NCBI GenBank assembly: GCA_030434245.1
Contig: JAUISX010000004.1
Coordinates: 62,001-126,000 of the forward strand
Direction of reading: 5' to 3'
Origin: Porphyromonadaceae bacterium W3.11
Lineage (GTDB): Bacteria > Bacteroidota > Bacteroidia > Bacteroidales > Porphyromonadaceae
Length of the DNA: 64,000 bases
The notes beneath the pieces are model-generated. The model saw only the letters and a list, made by a program, of their open reading frames with translations. It was not told where the DNA came from and made no database searches. The first letter of the stretch is position 1. Each line of letters opens with the position of its first letter. The position numbers were made by a program, and so were the translations under genes. Below, one piece after another: positions 1 to 9,112 of this stretch.

Positions 1-2
1 TC

Positions 3-779
3 GAGCTGACCCCTTCTCTATTTGTCACGTACAAGCCGTGGGAGGACTATGACTTTAACATAAGGGCATTTTATAAATACATCTTTAGGATGCCGACATT
101 CAATGACCTATACTATACCGACATTGGCAATATTAAGCTTAAGCCAGAGTACACGCACCAGTATAATATTGGATTTCAATATGCCCAGAAGTATGATAAG
201 GGGATTGTCCAAGGATGGGATGTACAGTCTGACTTTTACTTCAATAAGGTAACAGATAAGATCGTTGCGGTACCCAAAGGAAGTGGTCAGTATAGATGGA
301 TGATGATGAACCTTGGCTATGTGGAGATTCTGGGGATGGACTTTGCGACTTCTGGTACGTTCAGACTAGGTAGTGAGTTAGCTCTCAATCTAAAACTAAC
401 CTACACCTACCAGAACGCCCGGGACTTCACGAAGAGAGAGAACCCCTTCCTCCAAGAGACCACTTATGGAGGACAGATAGCTTATATTCCATGGCATAGT
501 GGCTCGGTATTGGGAAGTCTGCTCTGGCGTGGCTGGCAGCTCAATTATAGCTTTATATACGTAGGTGAGCGGTATCATAGCTCTGCTAACATCAGAGAAG
601 ATTATGAGCAGCCATGGTACACAAACGACTTGACATTAGTCAAAACGTTTAAATGGAAAGGAATAGACTACAGACTAGCTGCTGAAGTTAATAACTTTCT
701 TAATCAAGACTATGAGGTCATTCTCAACTACCCAATGCCAAAGCGTAATTACAAGTTCAGCGTAACAATAGAAATATGA
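3..779 (+). CDS. TonB-dependent receptor, C-terminal part (BtuB-like)
   Basis: Outer-membrane beta-barrel that imports a ligand with TonB energy. The reading frame is open from the window edge (first full codon at base 3), so the N-terminus and plug lie upstream and only about 258 residues are visible. The fragment shows the alternating aromatic and polar strands of a barrel, a FNDLYY / LKPEYTHQYNIG segment typical of BtuB- and siderophore-type receptors, and a terminal strand ending SVTIEI. The stop overlaps the start of the next gene by 4 bp (ATGA), so receptor and BtuG-like lipoprotein are translationally coupled. A corrinoid ligand is inferred from that partner and from the corrin synthesis genes downstream; another TonB substrate cannot be excluded. 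Confidence 0.85.
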   Translation, partial: ELTPSLFVTYKPWEDYDFNIRAFYKYIFRMPTFNDLYYTDIGNIKLKPEYTHQYNIGFQYAQKYDKGIVQGWDVQSDFYFNKVTDKIVAVPKGSGQYRWMMMNLGYVEILGMDFATSGTFRLGSELALNLKLTYTYQNARDFTKRENPFLQETTYGGQIAYIPWHSGSVLGSLLWRGWQLNYSFIYVGERYHSSANIREDYEQPWYTNDLTLVKTFKWKGIDYRLAAEVNNFLNQDYEVILNYPMPKRNYKFSVTIEI

Positions 780-1960
780 GAAATCAACAGAGAATATATT
801 TTTGGATACTCCTATTGAGTCTCGTCGTCCCACTCATTAGCTCATGCCGTGGAGATGTGGAGCTGATTCTCTCCGAAGAGAAAAAACTGACTCCAGATCC
901 TATAGCAGCGGAGGATTATGTGGGGTTCTACCTTCTGAACGAAGGAAATATGGGCTCCAATAAGAGCACCTTAGACTTTTTAGAGTTCGAGACAGGTATA
1001 TATCATCGTAACATCTATGCTGAAATCAATCCAACCGTCCCAAAAGAGATGGGAGATGTGGGAAATGATATCAAAATCTATGGCAATAGAGTATATGCTG
1101 TCATTAACTGTTCGAATAAGGTAGAGGTCATGGATGCGTACACTACCAAAAGGATTGGACAGGTGGAGATCCCTAATTGCCGATACATCAAGTTTGATGG
1201 TGCTTATGCGTATGTAACCTCATACGCAGGCCCCGTCAAGATAGACCCGAACTACACTCAACTCGGATACGTCGCCAAAGTTGATACCGCTACACTTCAG
1301 GTCGTTGGGAGATGCTTAGTGGGATTTCAACCAGATGAGTTAGAGATAGTAGAGGGTAAGATATATGTAGCCAATTCAGGTGGATATATGGGTGCTGGAG
1401 ACCTTAGAGGATATGAACGCACTGTATCTGTGATTGACATTGCCACATTTACAGAAGAAAAGAGAATTGATGTAGCATGGAATCTTCATAGAATACGTGC
1501 GGACAAAAGAGGAGATCTATGGGTCAGTTCTAGAGGGGATTATAAGGGCTATCCCTCACGCTTATACTTTATTGATCGAAAAAAAGGAGAGGTAACAGAT
1601 ACTATTCCAGTATCGGCCACACACTATTGGTTGGATGATGATCTGCTCTATGTCTACGGGGCAGAATACAGCTATATCAATAAAAGTGAGTGGTCCTTTT
1701 CCTACGCTATCGTGAATACTCTAACTCATGAGATCGTCACAAAGAATATCATAACGGATGGAACTAATAAATTGATAGAGATGCCATACGGAATAATGGT
1801 ACACCCTGTCACAAAAAATATATACATCACTGATGCTGGGAACTTTGTCACACCTGGAGCACTATACTGCTTTTCACCATACGGAGAAATGAAGTGGCGG
1901 GTACGAGCTGGCAACATACCAGCACACTTTACACTATTACCCAAAAAGAAACATAATTAA
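776..1960 (+). CDS. btuG: BtuG-like surface lipoprotein (YncE-type beta-propeller)
   Basis: Predicted cell-surface lipoprotein of 394 residues that would capture corrinoid and pass it to the TonB receptor encoded just upstream. A signal peptide ends in a lipobox with Cys24 (LISSC). The rest is made of repeated blade-like units (DVGNDIKIYGNRVYAV, VDTATLQVVG, VSVIDIATFTEE) expected of a seven-bladed beta-propeller. The start of the mature part (LNEGNMGSNKSTLDFL) resembles what I recall of Bacteroides BtuG. BtuG proteins are known to bind cobalamin very tightly and to sit on BtuB as a lid. The ATGA overlap with the receptor gene and the 2-nt gap to the next gene indicate one operon. Confidence 0.78.
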   Translation: MRNQQRIYFWILLLSLVVPLISSCRGDVELILSEEKKLTPDPIAAEDYVGFYLLNEGNMGSNKSTLDFLEFETGIYHRNIYAEINPTVPKEMGDVGNDIKIYGNRVYAVINCSNKVEVMDAYTTKRIGQVEIPNCRYIKFDGAYAYVTSYAGPVKIDPNYTQLGYVAKVDTATLQVVGRCLVGFQPDELEIVEGKIYVANSGGYMGAGDLRGYERTVSVIDIATFTEEKRIDVAWNLHRIRADKRGDLWVSSRGDYKGYPSRLYFIDRKKGEVTDTIPVSATHYWLDDDLLYVYGAEYSYINKSEWSFSYAIVNTLTHEIVTKNIITDGTNKLIEMPYGIMVHPVTKNIYITDAGNFVTPGALYCFSPYGEMKWRVRAGNIPAHFTLLPKKKHN

Positions 1961-1962
1961 AT

Positions 1963-4044
1963 ATGAAACGGATAACTAGAACCATCATTTACACGAGTGT
2001 ACTAATGCTGCTTATAGCCTCGTGTGTCAAGATTGATAAGAAAGAGGATATCATTATCAATCCACCTCAGATCGAAAACCTAGAAAAGGAATATGCCGTA
2101 GTAGAAGGGGAGATCTTAACCATTACGCCCAACATTACGAATGGCTTAAATGCTAAGTACAGCTGGGCTATAGATGGAAAAGAGGTTGCAGCCACATCCA
2201 AACTCACCTATTTGGCTAAGACGCCTGGAGTTTATAGGCTAACTCTGATTGTCTCTAACGATGGCGGGCAGGACAAGAAGGAAACAAAACTAACCGTTTT
2301 AACCAAAACGGCACCACCAGTAATAAGCGGTCTGCTGGACAGCTATGTCATAAAGCAGAATGAGGAGCTGATTCTTGAACCTAAGATTGTTGGTGCTGGA
2401 GATATTAGTGTACAGTGGTTCGTCGATGGAAAGAAAGTGGGCGATGAGCCATCCTACAAATTCGCCTCTGCTAAAGTTGATGAATTTACCATCAAAGTAG
2501 AAGTCAATAACGAAGGAGGTAAGACAGAAAAAACTATTAAGATCAAAGTAGTTGAGAAAGGGTTACCACCAACCATTACGAATATCAAAGAAAAATATGA
2601 ACTCCCTGTTGGAGCAAAGTTATTGCTAGAGCCATCTATCTCAAGTACTGGCAAAACAAAGATTGAATGGTTTGTTGGTGGAAAACTAGTAAGCCAAGAG
2701 GCTAAATATACATTTAGTTCTACCAACCCTGATGAGCACCAAATCCTGCTCAAGGTAACAGATGAGAAGGGAAGTAGTGAAGTAAAGAGTTTGATAGTCA
2801 CAAAACAAGAAAAGCAACAGCTCAAAACAGCCATTCATAAAATCTTTACGATTCCATTATTAACTACAATTCCTACAGGGCAAGACGTTAAGCTAATCGT
2901 AGCTAATGTCTCTAATCAAAATAAGCTCTATCGTGCAAGTTTAGTGGAGGACAAGACAGCTTCTTTCTTAACTTACGAATCAGGTAATTATGAATTACAT
3001 CTACTCATTAATAATGCTGTAGCTGAAATTATAAATATTACAGCCGAGCGAAAGTCAGGCAACTATTCACCATATATCAGCAAGGTATTTGATTATATGC
3101 CTGCTCCTGGACAGTTTGTAAATAAACTTCCTGAATACTCAGAAGGAGATACATACGAAGATATGGTAGAGAAGGCTAATAAATGGCTGGTGGGCGAAGA
3201 CACATGGATGATTACTCTAGGTGGTTGGGGTGGCTATGTAATCTTCGGCTTTGATCACACCATCGTGAATGTAGAAGGATTGAAAGACTTCAAAGTCAAT
3301 GGGAATGCCTTCCAAGCACATGACAATAAACGTCCTAATGCTCCTGCTGGAGGCAGCTGTGAGCCTGGGATAATCATGGTGGCGTATGACAAGAATATGA
3401 ATGGTAAGCCCGATGATGATGAATGGTATGAGATCAAAGGTAGCTCTAACTTTAGTTCTAAAAATGAGCCATGGTATCATATAGCGGTTGAAAATGGGAA
3501 TGATGTAGAGGTCTATCGTGATTATGAGATGACCTATACTCGACCTACAAAAGAAGATCCTGAAGAAGATGCTCAACCTGAAAATCCAACAAGCTATATC
3601 ACGATCAAAGATTATATCCCATGGTCTGATAATAAGGGCAATAGTGGATATAAAGTCAAGAATGTATATCACACCCAAAGCTACTATCCACGTTGGATAA
3701 AGGATAATGAGATCACCTTTAAGGGGATTCGATTGCCTGAGAATGCTATCAATGAAGGAAAATATAACCCAGGCATCAATGATGGAGGTGTGTATTTTGT
3801 ATTGTACAGCTTTAACTACGGTTATGTAGATAATAAACCCAATAATGAGAATGGGGCTGCAATTGATATAGACTGGGCTATTGATAAAGATGGAAATCCA
3901 GTTCATCTACCTGGAATAGACTTTATCAAGGTTTATAATGGTGTTAATCAAGAGAATGGATGGCTAGGAGAATGTTCTACAGAAGTAGACCGAGGTGAAG
4001 ATCTCCACTTACTTGACAAACAGATTTCTGCGACATCACACTAA
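1963..4044 (+). CDS. PKD-repeat surface lipoprotein of the corrinoid locus
   Basis: A 693-residue lipoprotein (Cys21 after LLIAS). Three Ig/PKD-like modules of about 85 residues follow (roughly 35-115, 117-197, 200-282), each with the pattern of an aromatic WFVDGK/WAIDGK strand and a GxYxLTL or DEFTIKVEV strand. The C-terminal half (about 370-690) is a separate domain with GGWGGYVIFGFDH, SCEPGIIMVAYD and a metal-loop-like DKNMNGKPDDDEW. Such PKD cell-surface proteins often sit beside BtuB/BtuG genes in Bacteroidetes, so a role as an accessory corrinoid-binding or scaffold protein is inferred from position. The ligand is not visible in the sequence. It starts 2 nt after btuG. Confidence 0.7.
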   Translation: MKRITRTIIYTSVLMLLIASCVKIDKKEDIIINPPQIENLEKEYAVVEGEILTITPNITNGLNAKYSWAIDGKEVAATSKLTYLAKTPGVYRLTLIVSNDGGQDKKETKLTVLTKTAPPVISGLLDSYVIKQNEELILEPKIVGAGDISVQWFVDGKKVGDEPSYKFASAKVDEFTIKVEVNNEGGKTEKTIKIKVVEKGLPPTITNIKEKYELPVGAKLLLEPSISSTGKTKIEWFVGGKLVSQEAKYTFSSTNPDEHQILLKVTDEKGSSEVKSLIVTKQEKQQLKTAIHKIFTIPLLTTIPTGQDVKLIVANVSNQNKLYRASLVEDKTASFLTYESGNYELHLLINNAVAEIINITAERKSGNYSPYISKVFDYMPAPGQFVNKLPEYSEGDTYEDMVEKANKWLVGEDTWMITLGGWGGYVIFGFDHTIVNVEGLKDFKVNGNAFQAHDNKRPNAPAGGSCEPGIIMVAYDKNMNGKPDDDEWYEIKGSSNFSSKNEPWYHIAVENGNDVEVYRDYEMTYTRPTKEDPEEDAQPENPTSYITIKDYIPWSDNKGNSGYKVKNVYHTQSYYPRWIKDNEITFKGIRLPENAINEGKYNPGINDGGVYFVLYSFNYGYVDNKPNNENGAAIDIDWAIDKDGNPVHLPGIDFIKVYNGVNQENGWLGECSTEVDRGEDLHLLDKQISATSH

Positions 4045-4072
4045 ATTATAATACGTATTAAAATTTAAAATT

Positions 4073-4837
4073 ATGAAACAAAAAAAATCAATTCTCTGCT
4101 TACTCTTTGCACTTTTTGCATGGATGAGTGTCTCATGTACAGACAATGCTAGTCTTCCTGAGATAGATAATAATAAGAGCGATGCTACCCTTGTTCAAGG
4201 TCAGCCATACAATTGGGGAAAGTCTACACTTTCTCCTATCCCTGAAAAAACATTGGCGAGCCTGCGTGATGGAGATCCCAACTTTTCAATGGATGATATT
4301 GAGTATTGGGTTGGTAATGGATCTAAGCAAGCAGCACTAGTCATTGAGTGGCACGATGGAAAAAGTCCTGATGCTCTAGTGTGGGGTTACCGCTGGGATG
4401 GCGACGCTCACGGTATTGATATGCTTAGGGCTATTGTAAAAGCAGACAAGAGACTTATCTTCCTAACACATATGACTCAGTATGGCAATACTATTGCAGG
4501 ACTTGGTTATGATATAAATAAGACTGGAAAACACTATTTGATTTATAAAGACAGTAAATTCATGCCCACTGATGGAGTTGTTGAAACTGATGCATACAAT
4601 TACGATGATTGGAGCTACTCTGACTCTGAAGATCATTGGCTATCAGGTTGGTACAAGGGTTATTGGAGTTACTGGGTAAAAGATTCCTTTAACGAAGATT
4701 GGAGCTACTCCAACTGGGGGGCCTCTAGTAGAGTATTAAAAGATGGTAGCTGGGATGGATGGTCATTCTTAGATGATATGAGTAACTGGTCAGGTAGACC
4801 TTTAGGATCCAAATTTGTACCAGCATCAGCAAACTAA
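4073..4837 (+). CDS. Aromatic-rich lipoprotein of unknown function in the corrinoid locus
   Basis: A 254-residue lipoprotein (Cys22 after MSVS). The central part (about 75-150) has a compact domain with ALVIEWHDGKSPDALVWGYRWDG and DMLRAIVKAD. The tail (about 175-245) is unusually rich in Trp, Tyr, Asp and Ser, with repeated DDWSYSD / EDWSYSNWG / DGSWDGWSF units. I do not recognise a named family with certainty. Its position between the PKD protein and a second propeller lipoprotein makes a corrinoid-binding role (for example BtuH-like) possible but unproven. The 28-nt gap upstream fits continued co-transcription with the receptor operon. Confidence 0.6.
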   Translation: MKQKKSILCLLFALFAWMSVSCTDNASLPEIDNNKSDATLVQGQPYNWGKSTLSPIPEKTLASLRDGDPNFSMDDIEYWVGNGSKQAALVIEWHDGKSPDALVWGYRWDGDAHGIDMLRAIVKADKRLIFLTHMTQYGNTIAGLGYDINKTGKHYLIYKDSKFMPTDGVVETDAYNYDDWSYSDSEDHWLSGWYKGYWSYWVKDSFNEDWSYSNWGASSRVLKDGSWDGWSFLDDMSNWSGRPLGSKFVPASAN

Positions 4838-4898
4838 CAAACGCATATAGACAATAATAAATTAAAAAGCATATTCTAAACTTTAAAATTTTACTAAA

Positions 4899-6854
4899 AT
4901 GAAACATTTAACAAGAGTATTTGTACTCGTCATCACAGCAATGCTTGCTTATAGCTGTGCTTATGATGATTCGGAGATCAGAAAAGAAATTGATCTTATC
5001 AAGACCGATATAACTGGTCTCAAAAAGGAAACAACCGCAATAAAGGAAATTGTTGACGCCCTAAACAAAGGGAAATATATCTCAGCAGTCGAAGAACAGA
5101 CTGGAAAGAATAGCTATAAAATCACTTTTAGTGATGGGAAAACTATTGAAGTAAAAGATGGTAAGGCTGTACCAGTGATTGGTGTAAAGGAAGAAGATGG
5201 CAATTACTACTGGACCATCACAACAGATGGTAAGACTGACTTCTTACTCGATAATAATGGGGACAAGCTTCCTGTATCAGGTAAGCAGGGTGAAGCTGGA
5301 AAGCCAGGTCAACCAGGAAACGATGGAAAGACTCCTGAACTTGGGATAGATGCAGAGGGATACTGGACTGTTAATGGCAAACGTATCATAGATGCCAATA
5401 ACAAAGAAGTTAAAGCTGAAGGTGAGGGATTCATAAAAGAAATTCTTGAGGAAGATGAAGAAGTGATTTTTATACTCGCAGATGACACCGAAATAAAAAT
5501 ACCAAAACTACCTGACACTCATCTTTACTTTACAGAAGCTGCTGACAATCCTATCTTTGTATTCAAACCTGGAGAACAGAAGAGAATGCGTATAGCCTAT
5601 AGTAACATCGTAAAGATGCAGATTACTAACATACCTGATGGTTGGGAAGTTAATCTTCATAAGCCTGATAAATATGTTAATGTAAAGGCTCCGTCTAGCA
5701 ATATGACATTAGGTAGAAAAGAAGTAGTACTAAGGGGTTGGGACAAAAAAGGACGCGTCTTTGAAGCGGTAGCGGTAGTGTCCGTTTCTGATCCAAAGGT
5801 CGGATATGGAGACAAACTCTCCACACTTATACTAAATGAAGGTAACATGACCACCGATAATGGATCATTAATTTACATTTCTCCTGATGGGCAAGTGATA
5901 AATAACATATACTCTCTTATTAATGGGAAAGAGCTTGGTAATGTGACTCAAGATCTTTTCATCAAAGATGGTAAGATGTGGATTATATCTCAGAATGGAG
6001 GTACAAATGCGATGGGTAATGCCTTCCAAAATGAAGGGATGTTGGTGAAAGTTGACCTCAAGACCATGAAGAAGGAAGTTGCATTTGATAACGAATTGAA
6101 GGACGAGAAAGGCAAGTACAAACTGGGATGGCCTACTCATCTTGCTGTACTAAATGATAAAAATATTTTCATCAGAGACAATAGTGGTGTTTCTCACTTT
6201 GATAGTACTACTGGTAAGCTAACATTAATAGAAGGGACTAGTGGTGCTGAAAAGAATAGAATGGCGGTAGCCAATAACAAAGTCTTTGTCATCAAGAAAA
6301 AGGACTTATTTGTTTTTGAAGCCGATAAGATGGAGATCGTAAAGACCATAACCTTTTCTGCTAACGTTACAGGAATCGAGAAATCTAAGGACGATAACAT
6401 ATGGGTAGCCGTTGAAAGTAAGCCTGGTAAATTCATAAAACTAGATAGCAAGACTTACAAGACTATCCAAGAAAATGAAGTAACAGAAGGTGGACTAAGC
6501 CGTGGTTGGACCAGTACTCCAGCATTCTCAGCTAAGGGCGACACCCTATACTACAATAATGGTGGTTTTACTATTTATAGACACATCTTTAGCCAAAAAG
6601 CAACTAAAATGATGGTCAATACAAAGGATTATGTCGAAAATGCTAACATTGTGTATAATGCAATAGGCGTGCATCCAATCACTGGCGATGTATATATTAA
6701 TACAATTAAAGGGTTTGGTTGGGACTTTGTCACTAACGAAATCTCTGTTTTTAATTTTGATAATCCTGATTCATCAGTATCCCCATATAAAACTGGTTAC
6801 AAGAATTATACTCGTTTCCCTGCCGGTATATTCTTCCCTGCCAACTTCAACTAA
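4899..6854 (+). CDS. DUF4988-type lipoprotein with beta-propeller domain
   Basis: A 651-residue lipoprotein (Cys20 after LAYS). Residues 24-60 form a short coiled coil (EIRKEIDLIKTDITGLKKE). Next comes a region typical of the PL29-lyase N-terminal domain (DUF4988), with paired strands ending in SDGKTIEV and TDGKTDFLL, and a short collagen-like G-x-x run (GKQGEAGKPGQPGNDG, about 130-145). After a beta-sandwich linker the C-terminal 340 residues form a propeller opening with LSTLILNEGNM, the same entry motif as the BtuG-like protein upstream (LNEGNM). It is therefore probably a second ligand-binding propeller raised on a stalk. Last gene of the locus; a strong hairpin follows. Confidence 0.7.
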   Translation: MKHLTRVFVLVITAMLAYSCAYDDSEIRKEIDLIKTDITGLKKETTAIKEIVDALNKGKYISAVEEQTGKNSYKITFSDGKTIEVKDGKAVPVIGVKEEDGNYYWTITTDGKTDFLLDNNGDKLPVSGKQGEAGKPGQPGNDGKTPELGIDAEGYWTVNGKRIIDANNKEVKAEGEGFIKEILEEDEEVIFILADDTEIKIPKLPDTHLYFTEAADNPIFVFKPGEQKRMRIAYSNIVKMQITNIPDGWEVNLHKPDKYVNVKAPSSNMTLGRKEVVLRGWDKKGRVFEAVAVVSVSDPKVGYGDKLSTLILNEGNMTTDNGSLIYISPDGQVINNIYSLINGKELGNVTQDLFIKDGKMWIISQNGGTNAMGNAFQNEGMLVKVDLKTMKKEVAFDNELKDEKGKYKLGWPTHLAVLNDKNIFIRDNSGVSHFDSTTGKLTLIEGTSGAEKNRMAVANNKVFVIKKKDLFVFEADKMEIVKTITFSANVTGIEKSKDDNIWVAVESKPGKFIKLDSKTYKTIQENEVTEGGLSRGWTSTPAFSAKGDTLYYNNGGFTIYRHIFSQKATKMMVNTKDYVENANIVYNAIGVHPITGDVYINTIKGFGWDFVTNEISVFNFDNPDSSVSPYKTGYKNYTRFPAGIFFPANFN

Positions 6855-6880
6855 TAAAGTTAGTTCATTACTATAGTTTT

Positions 6881-6922
6881 CAGGGTGTACATTATGTCCG
6901 AATAGACATAATGTACACCCTG
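6881..6922 (+). terminator. Strong intrinsic terminator after the lipoprotein operon
   Basis: A perfect 18-bp inverted repeat (CAGGGTGTACATTATGTC and its complement) with a 6-nt loop lies 27 nt after the stop of the last lipoprotein gene and is followed by the T-rich ACTTTATT. It would close the receptor/lipoprotein operon. Confidence 0.85.
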
Positions 6923-7036
6923 ACTTTATTAATTAGCACAATCAAAAAACCTAAGTCACTACGATGGTGATTAACAGGATAACTTTTCAATAAAGACGCA
7001 AAAGCAAATACATTTTTGACTCCTTATTAATCTGCG

Positions 7037-7345
7037 TCAACGCCTATGAGGATATCCGTAAGGAGCATTATGGGGAGGAACCCTCTGAGCTAATCGAAAC
7101 GCTTTCTCTCGATATGACCTTGATCGGAATGTATCTGCTAACATCTCCGCATCTCGCCTATTCATGATGTGTGGTATTAGCTCTTTATAGATTCTATAAG
7201 CTTGTTTCTCAGAACGTTCGAGATATAAGATATCAGCACACTGCCTTCTGGTTAAGACTATCCTATTCGGTAGATTACGTATTACTCTACGTCTCTGATG
7301 ATCAGAAGAGGAAACTTTTAGCTGATAGTATAACCTAGAAAATTC
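7037..7345 (-). pseudogene. 3' part of a lipoprotein gene split by an IS (DUF4476-like)
   Basis: On the minus strand an open frame runs out of the IS left junction and continues for about 100 codons to TGA at 7037-7039. It reads FSRLYYQLKVSSSDHQR, then LTRRQCADILYLERSEKQA, then AEMLADTFRSRSYREKAF, and ends PYGYPHRR. The pattern of repeated short helices resembles the C-terminal DUF4476 domain of Bacteroidetes proteins (a resemblance by eye only). It has no start codon of its own. Removing the IS and one GAAAATTC copy joins it in frame to the fragment at 8783-8973, giving one protein of about 163 residues. Confidence 0.75.
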
Positions 7346-7421
7346 GATACTGTCCCCAAAAAGTGTGTAAGTCCCAAGAATGTTATCTTTGAAAAGTTAA
7401 AAACAAAAGATAAACAAGAAG

Positions 7422-8579
7422 ATGAGACTTACACAAATGCAATTTAAGGAAATTCTATCAAACGTGATGACAGAGCCAAATGGAGTTGGTCGTTTAATGG
7501 AGTTAATCATCGAAATAGCGATGCAAGGGGAGAGGGAACTGTATAAAGAAGATAGTGGCGATGTGAGCAATGGATACCGCCCCCGTCGCATCTTTGCGAG
7601 TGGTAATATGCTAGAATTACGAGTACCCCGAACTCGACAGCAGGGCTTCATGCCCTTGATTTTAGGCGTTCTCAAAGATCAAGAGAAAGAGATGGGAGAA
7701 CTAGCAGGTTATCTATATAGCTGCGGTAATACGATGGAGGATATCTCTGGAGTATTCGAGCGTTTGTATGGTAAACGTTATAGTACGAGTCAAATCAATC
7801 GTCTCTCCTTATCGACCCAAGAAGCAGTAGAAGAGTGGCGTCAAAGACGTCTACCGAGGACTTTAGAGGCACTTGTTATCGATGCTACATATCTTCCTGT
7901 ACGGAGAGGAGAAAGTGTGAGCAAGGAGGCATTTTTTGTAGTGATGAGTTTAGATAGCGAAGGACGTCGAGACATCGTGGGTGTCTATAATAATCCAACA
8001 GAGGGAAGCGGCATCTGGGGCGAGTTTTTTGAGGATCTAAAAAGCCGAGGACTCGAAGAGGTAGGACTAATCATTTCAGACGGGTTGAATAACATTGAAG
8101 AGGTTGCACGTGAGCACTTTACAGAAGTGGAAGTCCAGCTCTGCACGGTGCATCTACAGCGAGAAATAACTCGAAAGATACGCCCTCGAGATAAGTCAGC
8201 CATCGCAAGTGATCTACAGGAGGTCTTTAGTAAAGACGGCTCAAGAAGCTCACCTTTAGATGGCCTAGAGAGCTTTAAAAACTTTGCGTTCAGATGGCGT
8301 AAGAGCTATCCTTTTCTCACAAAAATAGCTAACGGTCAGAGGATAGAGTATTACTTCACATACCTAAAATACGACGTCAGTGTTCGCAAGTACATTCATA
8401 GTACTAACTGGATAGAACGCTTCAATAGACAGGTAAAGAAAGGGGCTCGATATAAATGTGCATTACCTAGCGTAGAATCCGCTCTACACTTGATAGGTAG
8501 TATTGCAATCAATGCAAACTATCTGAAGAAAAGAATAGGAGATCTAACTCTTGGACTTAGGAAGAACAATGAAAAGTAA
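7422..8579 (+). CDS. IS256-family (Mutator-type) transposase, copy 1
   Basis: A 385-residue DDE transposase, full length for the family. Visible signatures: VIDATYLPVRRGE (first Asp, about 150), LIISDGLNNIEEVAREHF (second Asp, about 220), CTVHLQREI, and the C-terminal STNWIERFNRQVKKGARYK block holding the catalytic Glu. No stop or frameshift is seen, so it is probably active. Compared with the other two copies it has Pro instead of Ser in NGYRPRRIF. Confidence 0.95.
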   Translation: MRLTQMQFKEILSNVMTEPNGVGRLMELIIEIAMQGERELYKEDSGDVSNGYRPRRIFASGNMLELRVPRTRQQGFMPLILGVLKDQEKEMGELAGYLYSCGNTMEDISGVFERLYGKRYSTSQINRLSLSTQEAVEEWRQRRLPRTLEALVIDATYLPVRRGESVSKEAFFVVMSLDSEGRRDIVGVYNNPTEGSGIWGEFFEDLKSRGLEEVGLIISDGLNNIEEVAREHFTEVEVQLCTVHLQREITRKIRPRDKSAIASDLQEVFSKDGSRSSPLDGLESFKNFAFRWRKSYPFLTKIANGQRIEYYFTYLKYDVSVRKYIHSTNWIERFNRQVKKGARYKCALPSVESALHLIGSIAINANYLKKRIGDLTLGLRKNNEK

Positions 8580-8633
8580 ATAACAACAATGTGCTTTATT
8601 TTCCAACACAAAGATATCAACCTAAAAGAATAC

Positions 8634-8672
8634 GGCAAGGCGGTGTCTCCGCGGTGCTACGACAGCCTTGCC
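8634..8672 (+). terminator. GC-rich hairpin in the IS 3' end
   Basis: GGCAAGG at 8634-8640 pairs with CCTTGCC at 8666-8672 around a GC-rich interior, followed by TTAATTCTTTATT. It lies about 55 bp after the transposase stop and probably ends its transcript. The same hairpin occurs in the other two copies. Confidence 0.6.
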
Positions 8673-8782
8673 TTAATTCTTTATTGGTCTATCTTTAATG
8701 TTTATGGAAAACAAAGCGAAAAAATATGTAGGTTTGCTTTTCAGAGACGCATTCTGCCGTACACACTTTTGGGGACACTACC

Positions 8783-8973
8783 GAAAATTCAGATGAAGAA
8801 AGTCTATATCTCCTTTGCTCATATCTATTACGAGGATGCCCACGTCGTTGATCTTTTACGACAATGACTTTCCCCCTGCGAGCAGGTGGATTGCCGTAGT
8901 ATCCACTCACACCACAACTACTTAAGAGCAGCATAAGAATCAATAAGATTCCAAATTTTTTACTTTCCATCAT
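8783..8973 (-). pseudogene. 5' part of the IS-split lipoprotein gene
   Basis: On the minus strand, ATG at 8973 (a second ATG follows at 8970) opens a signal peptide with lipobox LLLLSSC (Cys19 from the second Met), then a short basic low-complexity region (GKVIVVKDQRRG, NRYEQRRYR) up to SSSEF at the IS junction. The frame then runs into IS sequence and ends there in an unrelated tail. Excising the IS plus one duplicated octamer restores SSSEF-SRLYYQ without a frameshift. The insertion is thus recent enough that the two halves have not decayed. Confidence 0.75.
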
Positions 8974-9112
8974 ACAAATAAATATATCAAGTGAACTTAC
9001 TCATTTACAATTTAGATGCATTTTCCACTGAAAGGTTAATTGTCCAGTGCTTATTGAGAATATGATTATTCTTTTTACAAAGAATCAGCTAAATATTGTC
9101 GCTGAAATTTGA

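Larger units (their letters stand above)
7346..8782 (+). mobile_element. IS256-family insertion sequence, copy 1
   Basis: A 1437-bp element. The left end GATACTGTCCCCAAAAAGTG matches, inverted, the right end (complement GGTAGTGTCCCCAAAAGTGT), so the terminal repeats are imperfect with the conserved core TGTCCCCAAAA. It carries one transposase gene on the plus strand, then a 3' region with a GC-rich hairpin. It is inserted in a minus-strand lipoprotein gene. The two other copies in the window have exactly the same length. Confidence 0.95.
7338..8790. repeat. 8-bp target-site duplication GAAAATTC around IS copy 1
   Basis: GAAAATTC is present at 7338-7345 and again at 8783-8790, immediately outside the IS ends. 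This is the length expected for IS256-family insertion and shows that the present flanks belong to this insertion event. Confidence 0.95.

Noticed and set aside
3217-3906. 229-codon minus-strand ORF inside the PKD protein gene
   Set aside because: Antisense shadow of a well-supported lipoprotein gene, with an Ile-rich, non-protein-like composition.
8589-8867. ORF after the transposase (MCFIFQHKD...), repeated at 16206-16499 and 51111-51323
   Set aside because: It lies in the IS 3' region across a terminator hairpin and runs out into different flanks with a different tail each time; no protein-like conservation beyond DNA identity.
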